Shown here: in pieces, positions 49,931 through 62,188 of the stretch | How the letters are laid out: each line of letters begins with the position of its first letter | Numbering within the stretch: position 1 is the stretch's first letter | Source: Sphagnum compactum | Taxonomy: Eukaryota; Bryophyta; Sphagnopsida; Sphagnales | Assembly (NCBI GenBank): GCA_965153455.1 | Contig: OZ234494.1 | Coordinates: 21,886,001 to 21,950,000 of the forward strand | DNA length: 64,000 nt | Direction of reading: 5' to 3' | The notes under the pieces: generated by a model | Told to the model about the DNA's origin: nothing | The model's input: the letters and a program-made list of their open reading frames with translations, nothing else | Databases searched by the model: none | Program-made: the position numbers and the translations under genes

Positions 49931-52900
49931 TCAATATGCATCACTCCTTTCTGGTGGGGTTGTTGGCACATAGACCTCATCAGCTTCAGTGTCATCATCA
50001 TCATCATCATCCGAAAACCCTGAATACTGCATACTTCGATGGTGGGTTGGTTGCATGTCCACATTGTTTTGCTTCACTGGTGGTGATTCTCCTGATAAAT
50101 GAACACAGATTCAGAGAGAAGAATGTCAGAAAATTATTACTCATTGCATCTTATTTTATACAAAACTCCACTGCAAAATGCAGTGTGTCTGAGTTTGAAG
50201 GCTTGATCCAGAGTCTAGATTTTCTTGAAGGATTTGAGTCTCCAAGAGACTTGGATTCTCCAACTTAGAAACTGTGCCCTTGCGTCTACTATGTCTTTGT
50301 TTGCACACAGCCAGTACCTTCTATATAGTATGAACTGAGCGTTATGTACCTGCCAATGGTTGCAGAAAGGTTTGCCCCTGCAGCTGCTGTAAATCTGTAC
50401 TGGCACAGTGATGCTGCACAGCAACCAACCCCTCCTGGTGACCTGAGGGGGACCCATGAGATGATGATCTATGCTGCGATTCTCCTTGCTCCCTGCTTGG
50501 CAGATGTCTTTGCAAAGGGATTTCTTCACTGGCATCACTCTCCTGCATTTGATGTGCTGCTATTGAAGGATTTCTACCTGCACTTCCTGCAATTTAGACC
50601 ACAATGTAATCAACGAGCATGCCTGTTGTCAGTATCATGAGGAGTATTGACCTTCCCAAGCTGCAAACACAGGTTCACCAACTGTCTGCAAATTAGTTGT
50701 ATGCACAAGTCTCAAATATCAGGTGAAGAGGTGAGTGAAGTGGTAAGTTTTGCTTCTGGAAGTTTGATTAGGGTTTAGGATTTAGGGTTAATGCCACCAT
50801 AGGAGAAGGCAAAGTTTGCTGCTACAAACCAGAAAGCTCAGACCAGATTGCTGTCTGGTCAGATCTGGGTGTGGAAGCACTACTTCCATTGACTCTACGA
50901 GTAGAGGCATTTGTGTGTGCATGTCCTCGAGAGCCTGACTGATTGCTGATGGCTGGTTCTCCTGCACTAATTGCTGCATGGTGAGTTGCTCCTGCACTCT
51001 CATCACTGTGCAGCTGGGAGTCCATCAAGGTTGCCAAAATGAGAGTAGCATCAAAGTCTGAATGTGCTGCATCATCCAGTCCAAATCTTGGTGCAACTAG
51101 CAAAGGCCTGCACAGGTAAAAATCACATTCCAGAAGTTGAAGTTCAGCCAACATATATTTAACAAATGCCAAAACAGAGACCTGGGCAATTTGAGGCCCC
51201 AGCTTCACATGACAAGAAGACCACCAATGGGATGTAGTTGCAGATTGAATGATCCTTGTGAAGCACAACCTTATCAAGGTGGGTCAACTTTCAACTCCTC
51301 CCTAAACTTCTAAGAACCAAAATTCCTAGGATGAAACTGGAGGTTGGGTCAGTGCACCTACACGCCGGCTTTGTCGAAATACATGTGCATATCTGCCTCA
51401 GCACCTTCACAAAATGCTATAAAAGCCTGGAGATGCACAAGTTTCAGACAGTTCAGATAGTGTAGATGTTGATAATCACCTTTCATCTTCCACTTGAGCA
51501 CTGATCCTCTCGAGGAATTTGTTGTTAGTAGAAAGACAGACCATGCCACAGATGAAACAGAGTGTGTGTTCTAATGACAAAAGAGAACACCGAACATATA
51601 GAATTCGTGATCCCTAGCAGTTTTGCTGAATTCAGGCAAAAGAAAAGAAAGTTCTAATAGAGACTGCACAACAAGAGGGAACCAAGCTTTGCTGCTGGGA
51701 TACCTTCAGCTCTTTGACACTAAATGTTACGTCAACGGCAGCTCCAGTATGAGAGTACTCAACTAACTCTTCAGCAGGATCAATCCATAGTTTTGTATGC
51801 AATGCTCCATCAGATGTGTCTACAAAAGACCCAACCATCAAGATTGTTGAAACTGAGGAAGAAAAAACTCAGGCAACAGCAGCAGCAGATTGTTCATGAA
51901 GGTTCAAACCATAACATTACAAGAGTTGTCAGTCACAGTAAGTAGAGAAACCTGGACATATTATTATGGTAGGATCTGAAAGAATTGATTATGTACAGCT
52001 TTCATCACACCTCTTGCAGGATCAATGTAGCTTTTCAGCTCAATAGCTTTTGCTTCTGTTTCATCATCAATGGGTGTGGTGACAGGCTCTGTTGCAATCA
52101 ATGTAATCTCATGAAGAGATGACTGAAAATGCGTCAGTAGTCTACTGAGATCCTTGGGCTTCACTACCAGATGGCTTGGTAAAGTCCTTCGATCCACCAA
52201 AACATTCTGCATTTCCGTGTCATTGTTACATGTAATCCAGTAGCTTTTTTTCATTCCTGCAGTCAAAGATTCAAAGCCACCATTCTTCACTACCAATTCT
52301 TTTCAAAGAATCCACAATCAGTTCTACAAAATTTCTTGAAAGTGTGTGTGCATACAGGCATACTATCTTCCCAACCAGAGATCTAATAAACCTCCAGAGT
52401 AATTGTTGAGTGCTGCAAGGAATGGCGAGTGACAACATCTCATTGAAGCAACAATCAAGCACAAGAAGTGGGGAGGTGAAGTAAAACACCACTCATGCAG
52501 TCAACAGTCCATTGAAGCTTGGTTGCATCATTGTCAGCCAAGCTGATTGTCAAGCGTTCCATATTACCAGGTGCTGTTTGGAAAACCGTACAAACAGCCT
52601 TCAAACACACACATCCACAAATCACATTACTAGAAATCTATGCTCCTGTCTATGAAAGTTTTCATAATCAAATTCAGACTTCTGCTACCCCACCTATGAA
52701 GATCATCTCTGCTACTACTAGGGTTTTCTCATGGCAAAGCTCATCACTTGAAAGGGCTTAGGGTTTTCTCATGGCAAAGCTCATCACTTGAAAGGGCTTA
52801 GCGTTTTCTCATGGCAAAGCTCATCACTTGAAAGGGCTTAGGGTTTTCTCATGGCAAAGTTCATCAATTGCAAGGGTTTAGGGTTTAGGGCTATCTCATG

Positions 52901-53946
52901 TCAATGCTCATCAATTGTAAGGGTTTAGGGTTTAGGGTTTTCTCATGGCAAAGCTCATCAATTGTAAGGGTTTAGAGTTTAGGGTTTTCTCATGGCAAAG
53001 CTCATCAATCGCAAGGGTTTAGGGTTTTCTCATGGAAAAGCTCATTTACAAGAGTTTGGGATTTGGGGTTTTCTCATTGCAAAGTTCCTTGCAAGAGTGA
53101 AGAAAAGGGAGTCGTATTCCAGAAAACAAAATTATGAAGATCACACTTATGATACACAAAAATTTATAGAATTACTATTTGCAGAAACAATAATGGACTT
53201 GTGTGGTTGCATAATTTAACAAAGAAATGAGAAAGGATTTGAAGCCATAATAGCAAGGTTGGTTTATGCACTGGGGTGAAACAAGGTGGTGTTTCTTTAA
53301 CAATCATGCATGGAAGGAATGTGTCTGCTGTTTCAAATTCTTGGAAGAAAGTAGAGAGAGGCATGAAATTAATTTACCTTGAGCAGAACAATGCATCGTG
53401 CAGTTGGAGGAGTGACTTGAAATGTGTCAAACAAGAAACGCTTGAAAGTAACTCCCAAGAATGCTGACCATGATGAATTCAGTGTCCGTAGAGAGAGCTA
53501 CATGCAATCATTCAATCAATCAATCAATCAAGCAAGAAAGCGGCATCTCAGAAAACTTTCTCTCTTGTCATCATCAACGATCATAACCCATTTGAGCCAA
53601 GCACATGACTGGAGTAATCACACAGACGGATCATTGCTCGCAAAGAATGCGCAGACAGATGATGATCATGATGATTGTTGCAAAGGATACAGAGATGGGT
53701 CCTCATGCGTGCAAAAAATGCTCAGACAGATCATCATCATGCTTGCGAAGAGTATTGATAAGACGGATCGTGCATGCTTGCAAAGAAGAATGCAGCGGCA
53801 AATGAGTAGGTAGTTTCTTCAACTGCCAGGTGGTAACTTACTTTGTCAGGAAGAGCTTCGATGAGGAGCTCGTTGCCAACTCGAGCCAAGCAATTCACAG
53901 CTCTACTCAAGAGCTTGATCTGGTTCCCGCTCAACACACATTCCAT
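49931..53946 (-). CDS. RAD9: RAD9 checkpoint clamp subunit (9-1-1 complex)
   Basis: Nine exons join in phase: 53946-53842, 53497-53378, 52598-52490, 52256-52011, 51819-51704, 51426-51362, 51107-50830, 50586-50350, 50091-49931. They give 478 residues, near the size of other plant RAD9 proteins. Residues 1-275 are the PCNA-like ring part. It starts MECVLSGNQIKLL, then AVNCLARVGNELLIEALPDK, LSLRTLNSSWSAF, VDVTFSVKELK, FCEGAEADMHMYFDKAG and FDATLILATL. The tail is hydrophilic and ends with seven Asp, then YVPTTPP, resembling the acidic end of plant RAD9. With RAD1 and HUS1 this forms the clamp loaded at damaged DNA that activates ATR signalling. An in-frame stop at 50822 lies within intron 7, so intron retention would give a 348-residue form without the acidic tail. 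Intron 2 holds a telomere-like array. Confidence 0.93.
50767..50790 (-). repeat. Telomere-like tract in RAD9 intron 7
   Basis: Reads as CCCTAAA-type units with one variant unit on the transcript strand, about 40-60 nt downstream of the donor of exon 7. Confidence 0.75.
52720..53085 (-). repeat. 40-47 bp tandem array with telomere-like units in RAD9 intron 2
   Basis: Four units with an exact 40-base period start at 52720, 52760, 52800 and 52840 on the + strand (AGGGTTTTCTCATGGCAAAG, then CTCATCACTTGAAAGGGCTT). About five longer units follow in which the junction has expanded to GGGTTTAGGGTTTAGGG. On the transcript strand the telomere-like units read CCCTAAA. The array occupies nearly half of the 779-bp intron. 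Confidence 0.92.
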
Positions 53947-54220
53947 CTCTTTCTATGTCTGTGGGTATCTCTCTCTCTCTCTCTCTCTCTCTAACCATAA
54001 TCACGCAAGCTCTTCAGAAAGGAAACCCAACTTTCCTTCAGGAAGGATTTGGCGCGCAAGAATTTTCGATTTTAGAGTATACTAGTGTAGCCTGTGCTGC
54101 TGGGCCAAGTGAGAACTGGTAGGGTAGTGTTGTTGTCAGTCACTGGACATTCAGTGGTTTAGGGTTTAGGGTTTAGGTCATCTCCTTTCTCACTCAGTCC
54201 ACCTCCTTTCTTAATGGGGT
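53947..54220 (-). promoter_or_regulatory. RAD9 5' leader region with GA repeat
   Basis: Immediately upstream of the RAD9 start codon, the transcript strand carries about 12 GA units (+ strand CT run at 53969-53992). A TTTAGGG-type tract lies at 54157-54177, about 0.2 kb upstream. GA runs and telo-boxes are known elements of plant promoters and leaders, but no function is shown here. Confidence 0.45.
54157..54177 (+). repeat. Interstitial telomere-like tract upstream of RAD9
   Basis: Three units of TTTAGGG about 210 nt upstream of the RAD9 start codon. Confidence 0.9.
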
Positions 54221-57049
54221 CTGAAGATAAAGTCTAGAGCACTACCAGGTGCACCCACAGACCTTTAAATTGCTCAAAACTGGTGAAACATGAGAAAGCT
54301 ATGCTCCCCTGAAGTTTGGGTGGTAAAAAGTGAGAGAAAGAAAAACCTTTCATACATAGATATTGCTCTCTATGAGAGTTTACTTTGCCACTTAAAAACC
54401 AAACCTTTCATTATTATATGTTGATTAATAGACTTTTATCTACTTTCATCACTAGGATGGATGAAAAAAAATCAACGATGTTATCAAAATAATTGTTCAT
54501 TCTTAAAGCATGTGATTGAAATCTTGTCTAGTTTCACAATTTGAAAATCAATGGTAATGGGTGTGAGATCACTTCATTCACCAAACCATTCACCAAACCC
54601 TTGTGCAAGTTTCTCAAAGTCTATGGGTGCAAGGTGCTCTTCTTTATTGTCATGGTCTTGGTGTTCCTTTTGATCATTGTGGTCTTGCATTTTTCTAGAT
54701 CACCATGGTTTTGATGTTCTTTTTAATTGTTATGGTCTTATGTTCTTTCTAATTGTCATGTTCAAGTGGTTTCCTCCTAATCACTTTTTTTTTTTTGTGT
54801 TTTTCTCCATTGTCGTGGTTTTGTGTTCCTCCTAATCATCATGGTCTTGTGGTTTATAGCTCTCTTAATTGTGTCCGTCTTTTACTTTGCTTGAAGTTTT
54901 TCTACTCTACTTGTTCTCCACATCATTAGATGATAATAACTTTGCTACTTGGTGCCCTTATGCATGTTGCCTAGCTTATGCTTGTTGTCGAGATTCTCAT
55001 TAAGATCATTTTGTGCATTCAAAATTCACACCTTCTACTTACACAAATCTACTTGCAAACTTATTTGATTTTTTTTATGAAATATGTCGCCCACCTCTTT
55101 AACAACTGTTGGAATCCAAGCTACAACAAATTGTTTTTTAACACATTTCTCAATAGCTTTTTGAACTATTCAACATGCTGCAATCCTCAAATCTTTTTTT
55201 TTTCCCAATCATTTATCCTCCCTCTTTTTTTGTCTTCCTTCTTTGATTTCTTCTACAACTATCTTGTCCATATCCTTAGGTTATTTAAGTATTCAGCAAA
55301 TGTCAGAACATGTGACTGAGAAAAATCAATCAATGGTTCTTTCCCATGTGTCTGTCTTGTAAGTAAACAAAGTAATGAAAACAAATTGTGCAAACATATG
55401 GATTCATGGGTCAAATTTGGAGAGTTTGAATTTCCTATAACACCTTATAATTATCATCATCTAATTTTACAACATTGATATCTTCTAGTTGTTTTTTAAT
55501 CACTATAATGTTCTAAATCATATTTACATAATAACATTAGTCATTTTCAACCTATTGATAGGTAGATTTTTAATTGTTATTTGTTGAACTATTTTAATTA
55601 TATGCAAAAAAATTGCAACAACAAATTCTTTCCTCCAATATTGATTGTGATTAGCTTCTTCATTTATTATGTAATCATCTTCACTAACTTAGTCATTGAT
55701 GTTTGCTATAGTGTATATTTTTAAAAGTTTAGTCTTGTTATTCATTGCCTTGGGATTGAAAGGCCATATACATATTACTTTAATCTAGACTAGATTTTTT
55801 TCTTAATGAATGATTACTTTCAAGCTTAATCTACCCATCTAGATAGGTTATTTTGTCTAGTTCCATATGATTTTTTAAAACATAATTACATTCATGACCT
55901 TTTTAACTGTTATATCAAAAACAAGATACATCTAATGGTTGTAAAACATACAATATGTGGGATGGTAAGGTGATCACATTTCATTTAAACTCTACGCTTA
56001 AACCAATAACATGAACTTTTGCTTAGGATCTCATTCCAAAACAGTGTAACCTTTGTTTGTGTGAATTCTATAACTTTCATTTTTAGTTATTCCAAACTTA
56101 TGAATAGTTTGCATTTTTACATAGTTAAGGCCCACACAATCATTATAACATTTTTTTTAATAAAACATACCTCCTTATCTCATCTTTTTGGATCACATTC
56201 ATGTGATCTGAAAAGTGAGTTCAAAGGAATGTTCCATTACTTTTTGGCCCTCTTTAAAGAATGTCCCTTCCTCAACATCATCCATTTCTACTTCTAATGT
56301 TTCATCTATCCACATGTCTATCCTCTTTACTATAAGGCATCAATCAATTATGTGTTAATTTTCTGGTCTCTAATTTTTAAAAATGGGGCACATTTTCCTT
56401 GTCTACTACTTATAGATCTAGCATGTTATTTTGTTACCTTTGAAGCACAATTAAGTTCATGATTATTTTGTTCTTCTTGGTCCCAACCTCCAGGAACTTG
56501 GTGGTGTGTATTTTGACCCAACTAACGACATGTCATTTTCCCTTTTAGATGCAACCCAAGAATTTTAAAAATGTAGTAATTTGGAAATGTTGTTAATGCA
56601 TGTCCAAAAAATGTTGATGAAAGTATAAAAATTTATAAATTTTTCCCACCTTAAATCAACATCTTCTATTGATGTGTAGGTTGTGAGAAAAAAACCATGC
56701 CAAAACTTGATATAATTAAATTAATCCTTTGCTCTCTTAAATCTCCTTGATCCAACCTTTTAAATTATTATTTGTTTAATCCAAATATTTCTTCCACCTT
56801 TGATTGGAAATATAATCTATGGTTTTTTCCATATTTCTAATGGTGATCCTTTTTCTATGTGATACCATGTCATTATGAAAAAATGGGGTGATTTGCAATT
56901 TGCCTTGCCATTAGGCATTAACTTAGCATATTGCATAAGTGGCATGAGTGTTATCAAACAAGTTGCAAATGCAACTCACCATATGTGAAACCATATAAAT
57001 ATGCAATTCGTGTAACTAAATTACAACGACATAAGAACAATTATTGGCA

Positions 57050-57230
57050 TAGGTAAATAGATTGGTAGGTTTACTTATTGACCTAAGTACACAAGTAAAA
57101 TTAAATAGGCAAGTAGACTAAGTAGGTAGGACATACCTACTACCTAGGCTACATACCTACCTACCTACCTACATTACATATTTACGTACTTATTTACGTA
57201 CTTAAGTAGGTAGGTAAAAAATTAAAATTG
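57050..57230. repeat. Palindromic AGGT/ACCT tetranucleotide block
   Basis: AAGTAGGTAGG-type sequence on the left and right flanks a central run of TACC units (about 57152-57172). The two strands could pair. TTTACGTACTTA also occurs twice inside it. Confidence 0.7.
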
Positions 57231-60200
57231 ATTATTTATTTCTTTGGGTAAACAAATACATAAGAAGGTAGAAAGGTGGGTTAGTTAAAATGTAGCCATG
57301 CAAATATATATTTTTTATTTTATGTTTTGTCTTTAAGGTTAAGCTTTTTGAGCCCATCCCAAATTGGCAAATGCATTTTAATGTGAACATTAAGAAAAAC
57401 ACATTTTTATATAGTTTGTGAGATGAAATTCAATACAAGACATAAAGGTTAAATGTTTTAGTTTCACATTACTTACAAATTGGATTTCAACTGAAAAAAT
57501 TCTCACATATTTTTTGTGTTTACTTTTAATTTTGTAAATTATACAACTAAATATGTAATTATTTGATAATTATATACGTGAATTAATTATCAATAATTAA
57601 TTATTTGAAATATTCATTAGAGCTAATTTTTTAAACTAATTAGTTTATTTATTTATTTTTCTAGTTATCTATTTCAAATAATTAATTTTTTGATTTCATG
57701 TAATTAATTATCTGAATTAATCAGTCTAATTCATTTAATTTGTTAATTAATTAGATAATTAATTATTTGAGTTCAAATAATTAATCATTTATAATCTGAA
57801 TATAAAAAAAAATCATTAGTTAAATTACAACTACAATACAACTCCTTGATTTTCTAACATGACATTTTATTTATAAATGGTCGTATTTCTGTGCTATAGT
57901 TGTAGTGGAGTTATATATTAATTATTTTGGAGTTTTAGTTGTAGGGCATTATGCTTTTTGTAGACAAGAATTATCATCGTGCTTTGAATCTAATATTTAC
58001 ATATTTACTTTTGAATTTCACTTTGATTTTTCTACTTGCTTTATATTTTCCTTGACATTTTTTTTCGCAAATAAAGTTTTAAACTTGGCCTATCCTCTTC
58101 TACATGCACTATTATTAATAGTAGATTTAAATTGTCATTTTTTAATGTATTTGTTAACATTAGGACATAATAATTTAAAGAAAAGTTAAAATTATTTTTG
58201 TAAGTTCATAGAGAGAACATATTTGAGAGAAAATTAGAAATAAAAGTAAATTATTAATTTGATTTTAGCCTAGGTTTAAACTTGTTCATGTGTTGGGTTT
58301 TTTTTAAAGGGAATGCAAAGTGTTTAATAAAAATCTGCAAGAATTTTTCATTTAGAGGACTAATAAATTATGATTTTTTGAAGGATTCAAAGATTTGATG
58401 TCTTGTTAGGGCTTAAAGTTTATTTATGACTAGTTACATGTTTTTTAATGTGACAAACAAACCCCCATAAACAAACACCCGTTTTGAATCTATTGGTATT
58501 GTTTTGTGAAAATGAGTATAATTTGCTCTTAAACCAAACATTACCTTTGGAAAAATCATTTGCATTTTTTCTTAAACTGTTTCAAAGTACACTCATTGCC
58601 AAACATTTAAAACTTGACTAAAATAATTTCCACTTTATTTGTTTTCAATTATATGCATGAAAATGTGTTGTTATTCTCCCATCACCACATATATTTAGAT
58701 ATAATGATGGTTGTTATTTTTTTAATATTGGTTTTTTCCCACACCCATAATTACACACAAAAGAACATTCCATTTGGATGATTAAAAAAACCAAACACAA
58801 TTTTCCAAGATTAAACATTTGTATAGGGCCTTTTTCAAAATTGATCTGCACACTTGCAACCATTCATTAGTACCAATATGCACTAAATTAACATTAAGTT
58901 TCCAAATGATGTTTGGTGGGGGCATGTTTAGCCCACTCAATTAATTTTTCCTCCCAAAATGATTTTTTGTAACTTAATTGAATTTCTAATGACAAAAAAC
59001 TATTCAAAAAGGTGTAGTGGGCTTTAGTTAGTGTAAAAAATTGGATCAATTAAATTTATTTTTCTTCATGATGCCCAACAAATATTAGGAAATATCAAAA
59101 TGGTGTGTTTTACGAAAAAGCAAAGCTTTTAAAAATGCAATGGATAAAGGTACCTAAAATACACCACAAAAAATTGATCTATTTTTACATTTCCAAATCA
59201 CCTTGATTAAATCTTATCCATTAAAGGCTTTCCAACAATATTAAGATTGCACCCAAATTCCCCTAATTATTTTTTCATTTAATTGATTTTTCAATGGATT
59301 TTTTTAAATATTCAATAAATTTTCCACCATAGGTCCAAACTCCAAACATTATAAAATCAACTCAATGCACCCCTACTCACCAAAGGCTTTCTAATGGCAA
59401 CAAAAATACAATGAAAGGTACCATGGTTTGGGAGATTTTACAATGAGATTTCAAGGTGATCCTTTGGGAGGGGTAATGTCCAATTAGCCAAGTGGAAGTC
59501 TTTGTGCAATGGCCACCATATCTATTACGTTGCACACCTCTTTCTTCCACTTTCATAAACTCCATTGTTTTTTTTACTTTTCTTTTCTTCAAATGTTTGG
59601 ATGTTTTTTGGGCCCAGGGTCCTTTGATAACTTAGAAGGTCTTTTAGCCCATAAACATGTTTTTCTCCCAATAACTTTTGGTGGCATTGGACTCATATTG
59701 ACAACCACCATTGCCTCGACAATCTATTTAGGGAATTGGGCTTTTGTAGCTTGAATCATAGTTGTTAGATTTATGGTCGACCAACGTCTTTTCCTCCTTG
59801 AAACTTTAACATGAGTCGACAACACCTTTCCTTTCTAACAACACTTCAAAGCAACATGTGATCTTCTACCACCCTTAACATGGGTGTGTGCGTGTGTGTG
59901 TTTTTCTTAATAATGAATCGGACAACAAATGGTTTAGTTTCAGAATTTCATTTTGGAATATTATGCCATCATACCCTTTTTAACATTTTTTTAATAGGAT
60001 ACTTGAGGCTTGTCATGTTCGAATTTTATCATGTTTTGATCTTAGGGCGAGCATTTGGCTTATAATTCGATTAGTATTCATAGTCTTATCTTCTTTAGTT
60101 TTTTTCATAAAACTTCAGATGTGACTAAGATTATCACACCCTTCAATTACAAGCCTTCGCAAATGTGTGTGCACACATCCCATCAACCATATGGATATCC

Positions 60201-61254
60201 ATGGGCACACGAAGACTCATGATGTAGTTCACGACATTTTTATTGCCATTGTGTGAGATGTCGACTTCCACATGGGACAAAAACAACTACATGCACATCC
60301 TTCAACCACATTTAATTCCTTTTGTGAATGAGTTGACATTGTGTTCACTAAAAATGGAATTCGCATTGTAGCTAACATTGTCATAACCAGCACAACGCAT
60401 GCAAATTTATTTCCCCATTCTTGCACAATTCAAGGATTTGTTACTTTTAATACAACTCAAAGCAAAGAAAGGAGCTATTAAGATTGACACTCAATTGATC
60501 AATTTCTCCATTTAGCAATTGAGATATTTGGATGTCGACACAAATAAGTTGATGTGTTTTTACACAATTATGTTAATGCCATTTGGAGTTTCAAAAAGTC
60601 AGAAGGCCGTCTCTTGATTAGTTTTCTTTGTCCAAAAATTTCAATTACATTGCAAAGAATGCAATCATCCTCCATCTTATGTTAAGCAGTAATGGTAAGC
60701 TTGACTACTTCTCGAATTATACCCATTCAAAACACACTTCCCATCACCACGATTAATTTATTACATGCGGTCAATTGTTGAGATGGAGAGATTTTGACAT
60801 CTAGTTTGTGACATCTTTAAAATTCTCCCTTTTTTCAAATACCTTTGTACATTTTCTAAATCAACGGTGTGTTTATAAATAAAGTTTTGTGAGGTTAAAC
60901 AACCAAACTACCTTTTTTTTTTCATAGATAGGTAAATGATTTAAGTACGTATGCAAAGGGACTCGGCCCTAGGGTATATACCCACAAATTAAATTGGTGT
61001 TTTTTTTTATCGATAAAACAATTGAAAATTTCTGGAAAGCTTTTTTTTTTTTTTTTTTCCTAGTGTAAATTTGACTAATTATACTAAAACTTGGAAAACA
61101 AAACCACCAAATTTTCTATATCTTGAGATTTATATTTATATAAGAAAAAAACCATGCCCAGTGTGGGCCGGGGAATTTTTTCAATTTTTTTGATGTTGTC
61201 TTATTGGATAGCATCCTCAGCACTGTTTTTTTAATTTTCAATTTTGTTATGTTG

Positions 61255-61570
61255 CCACATTGGCAATCATCCACAAGAAGATTTAGCCATATTTGGCTAT
61301 AGATCAGCTGTGAAAGTAAAAAAATCCTTTTATATCTTGGCTACTTGTGTGAACAATGCATAGAAACATGATGATTTTTTAGGATTTTTTTTTGGATTTC
61401 TGGCGATTTTTTTTTGAGAAAAAAGTGAATATTCAACAGAATATGTATTGTTTTGAAAAATAATTTCGCCAAATGACGATAATTCGCCACAAAAAGAAAA
61501 AAAAAACACTGTATAATTCCCAAGAGGGAATTAGCATTTAGTAAATGGCCACAGGTTTTTACAACCTGTT
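61255..61570 (+). repeat. Dispersed repeat family copy 3
   Basis: The left motif at 61258-61295 (GGCAATCATCCACAAGAAG, then ATTTAGCCATATTTGGCTAT) and the right motif at 61517-61565 (CCCAAGAGGGAATTAGCATT, then AAATGGCCACAGGTTTTTAC) match the order and orientation of the copy at 7083-7610. The inner spacer is shorter here and is T-rich in both. Confidence 0.55.
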
Positions 61571-62188
61571 TAAATAATTTAAAAAAAAGGCGACCAAACT
61601 AAAATCAGAATCCGAAATGTGGAGACAAAATTTCGAAATTTGGCCATTTTTCGGAACATTGTCACAAGATATTCCCTTGTTCTTATTATTTTTGGTATTT
61701 TGGCGAAATTTCTCACCAAAAGAAAAAGAAACGTTGCCCACAATTATATGTATTCATACATTTGCTTAAAAAAGAAAAAGAAAAAGCAAGACCAACAATA
61801 ACAACGTGACCAAAGGTGAAAAAGAAAATGTTACACCATAAAAGAATCGCCAAAATTATTATTTTTTCTTTTTCTTTTTTTTTTTCTTTTTGGTTTTTTT
61901 GAGGGCTATAGCCGATAGCCTGGAAGTAGGGTTTTGTGTTTGTTTGTTTGTTCTTGAAACTTGGCTTGTGTCTTGAAGAAGACAGATTTCCACGCTCTTC
62001 TTTCAATCCTCTGAAGAAAACGGCGAAGAATTTGTTTGCCGACGAAGGATATCCTGAATGCTTGAAAATAATATTTCAGTTGTGTGTTCTGTTGAATGAT
62101 TTTGTAAGGTTTCCAAGTTTTTCATAACAATCGGAAGGCAAAAAAACAAAAAAAAGGAGCTTGAAGAAGAAGAAGAAGAAGAAGAAGA

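Larger units (their letters stand above)
54221..62188. other. Long AT-rich intergenic region
   Basis: About 8 kb with no supported gene. It includes AATTAATTA-rich stretches (57540-57790), a palindromic AGGT/ACCT block (57050-57230), T runs (61033-61060) and a dispersed repeat copy (61255-61570). Open frames are short, Phe/Leu/Ile-rich and without domains. The last 100-200 bases are the presumed leader of the BORCS5-like gene. Confidence 0.6.

Noticed and set aside
50822-50824. TAG as the end of RAD9
   Set aside because: Two more exons join in phase and end in the acidic tail expected of RAD9. The TAG falls inside intron 7.
54978-55319. 113-codon open frame rich in Phe, Leu and Asn
   Set aside because: Composition follows the T-rich local sequence. 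No domain and no neighbouring exon.
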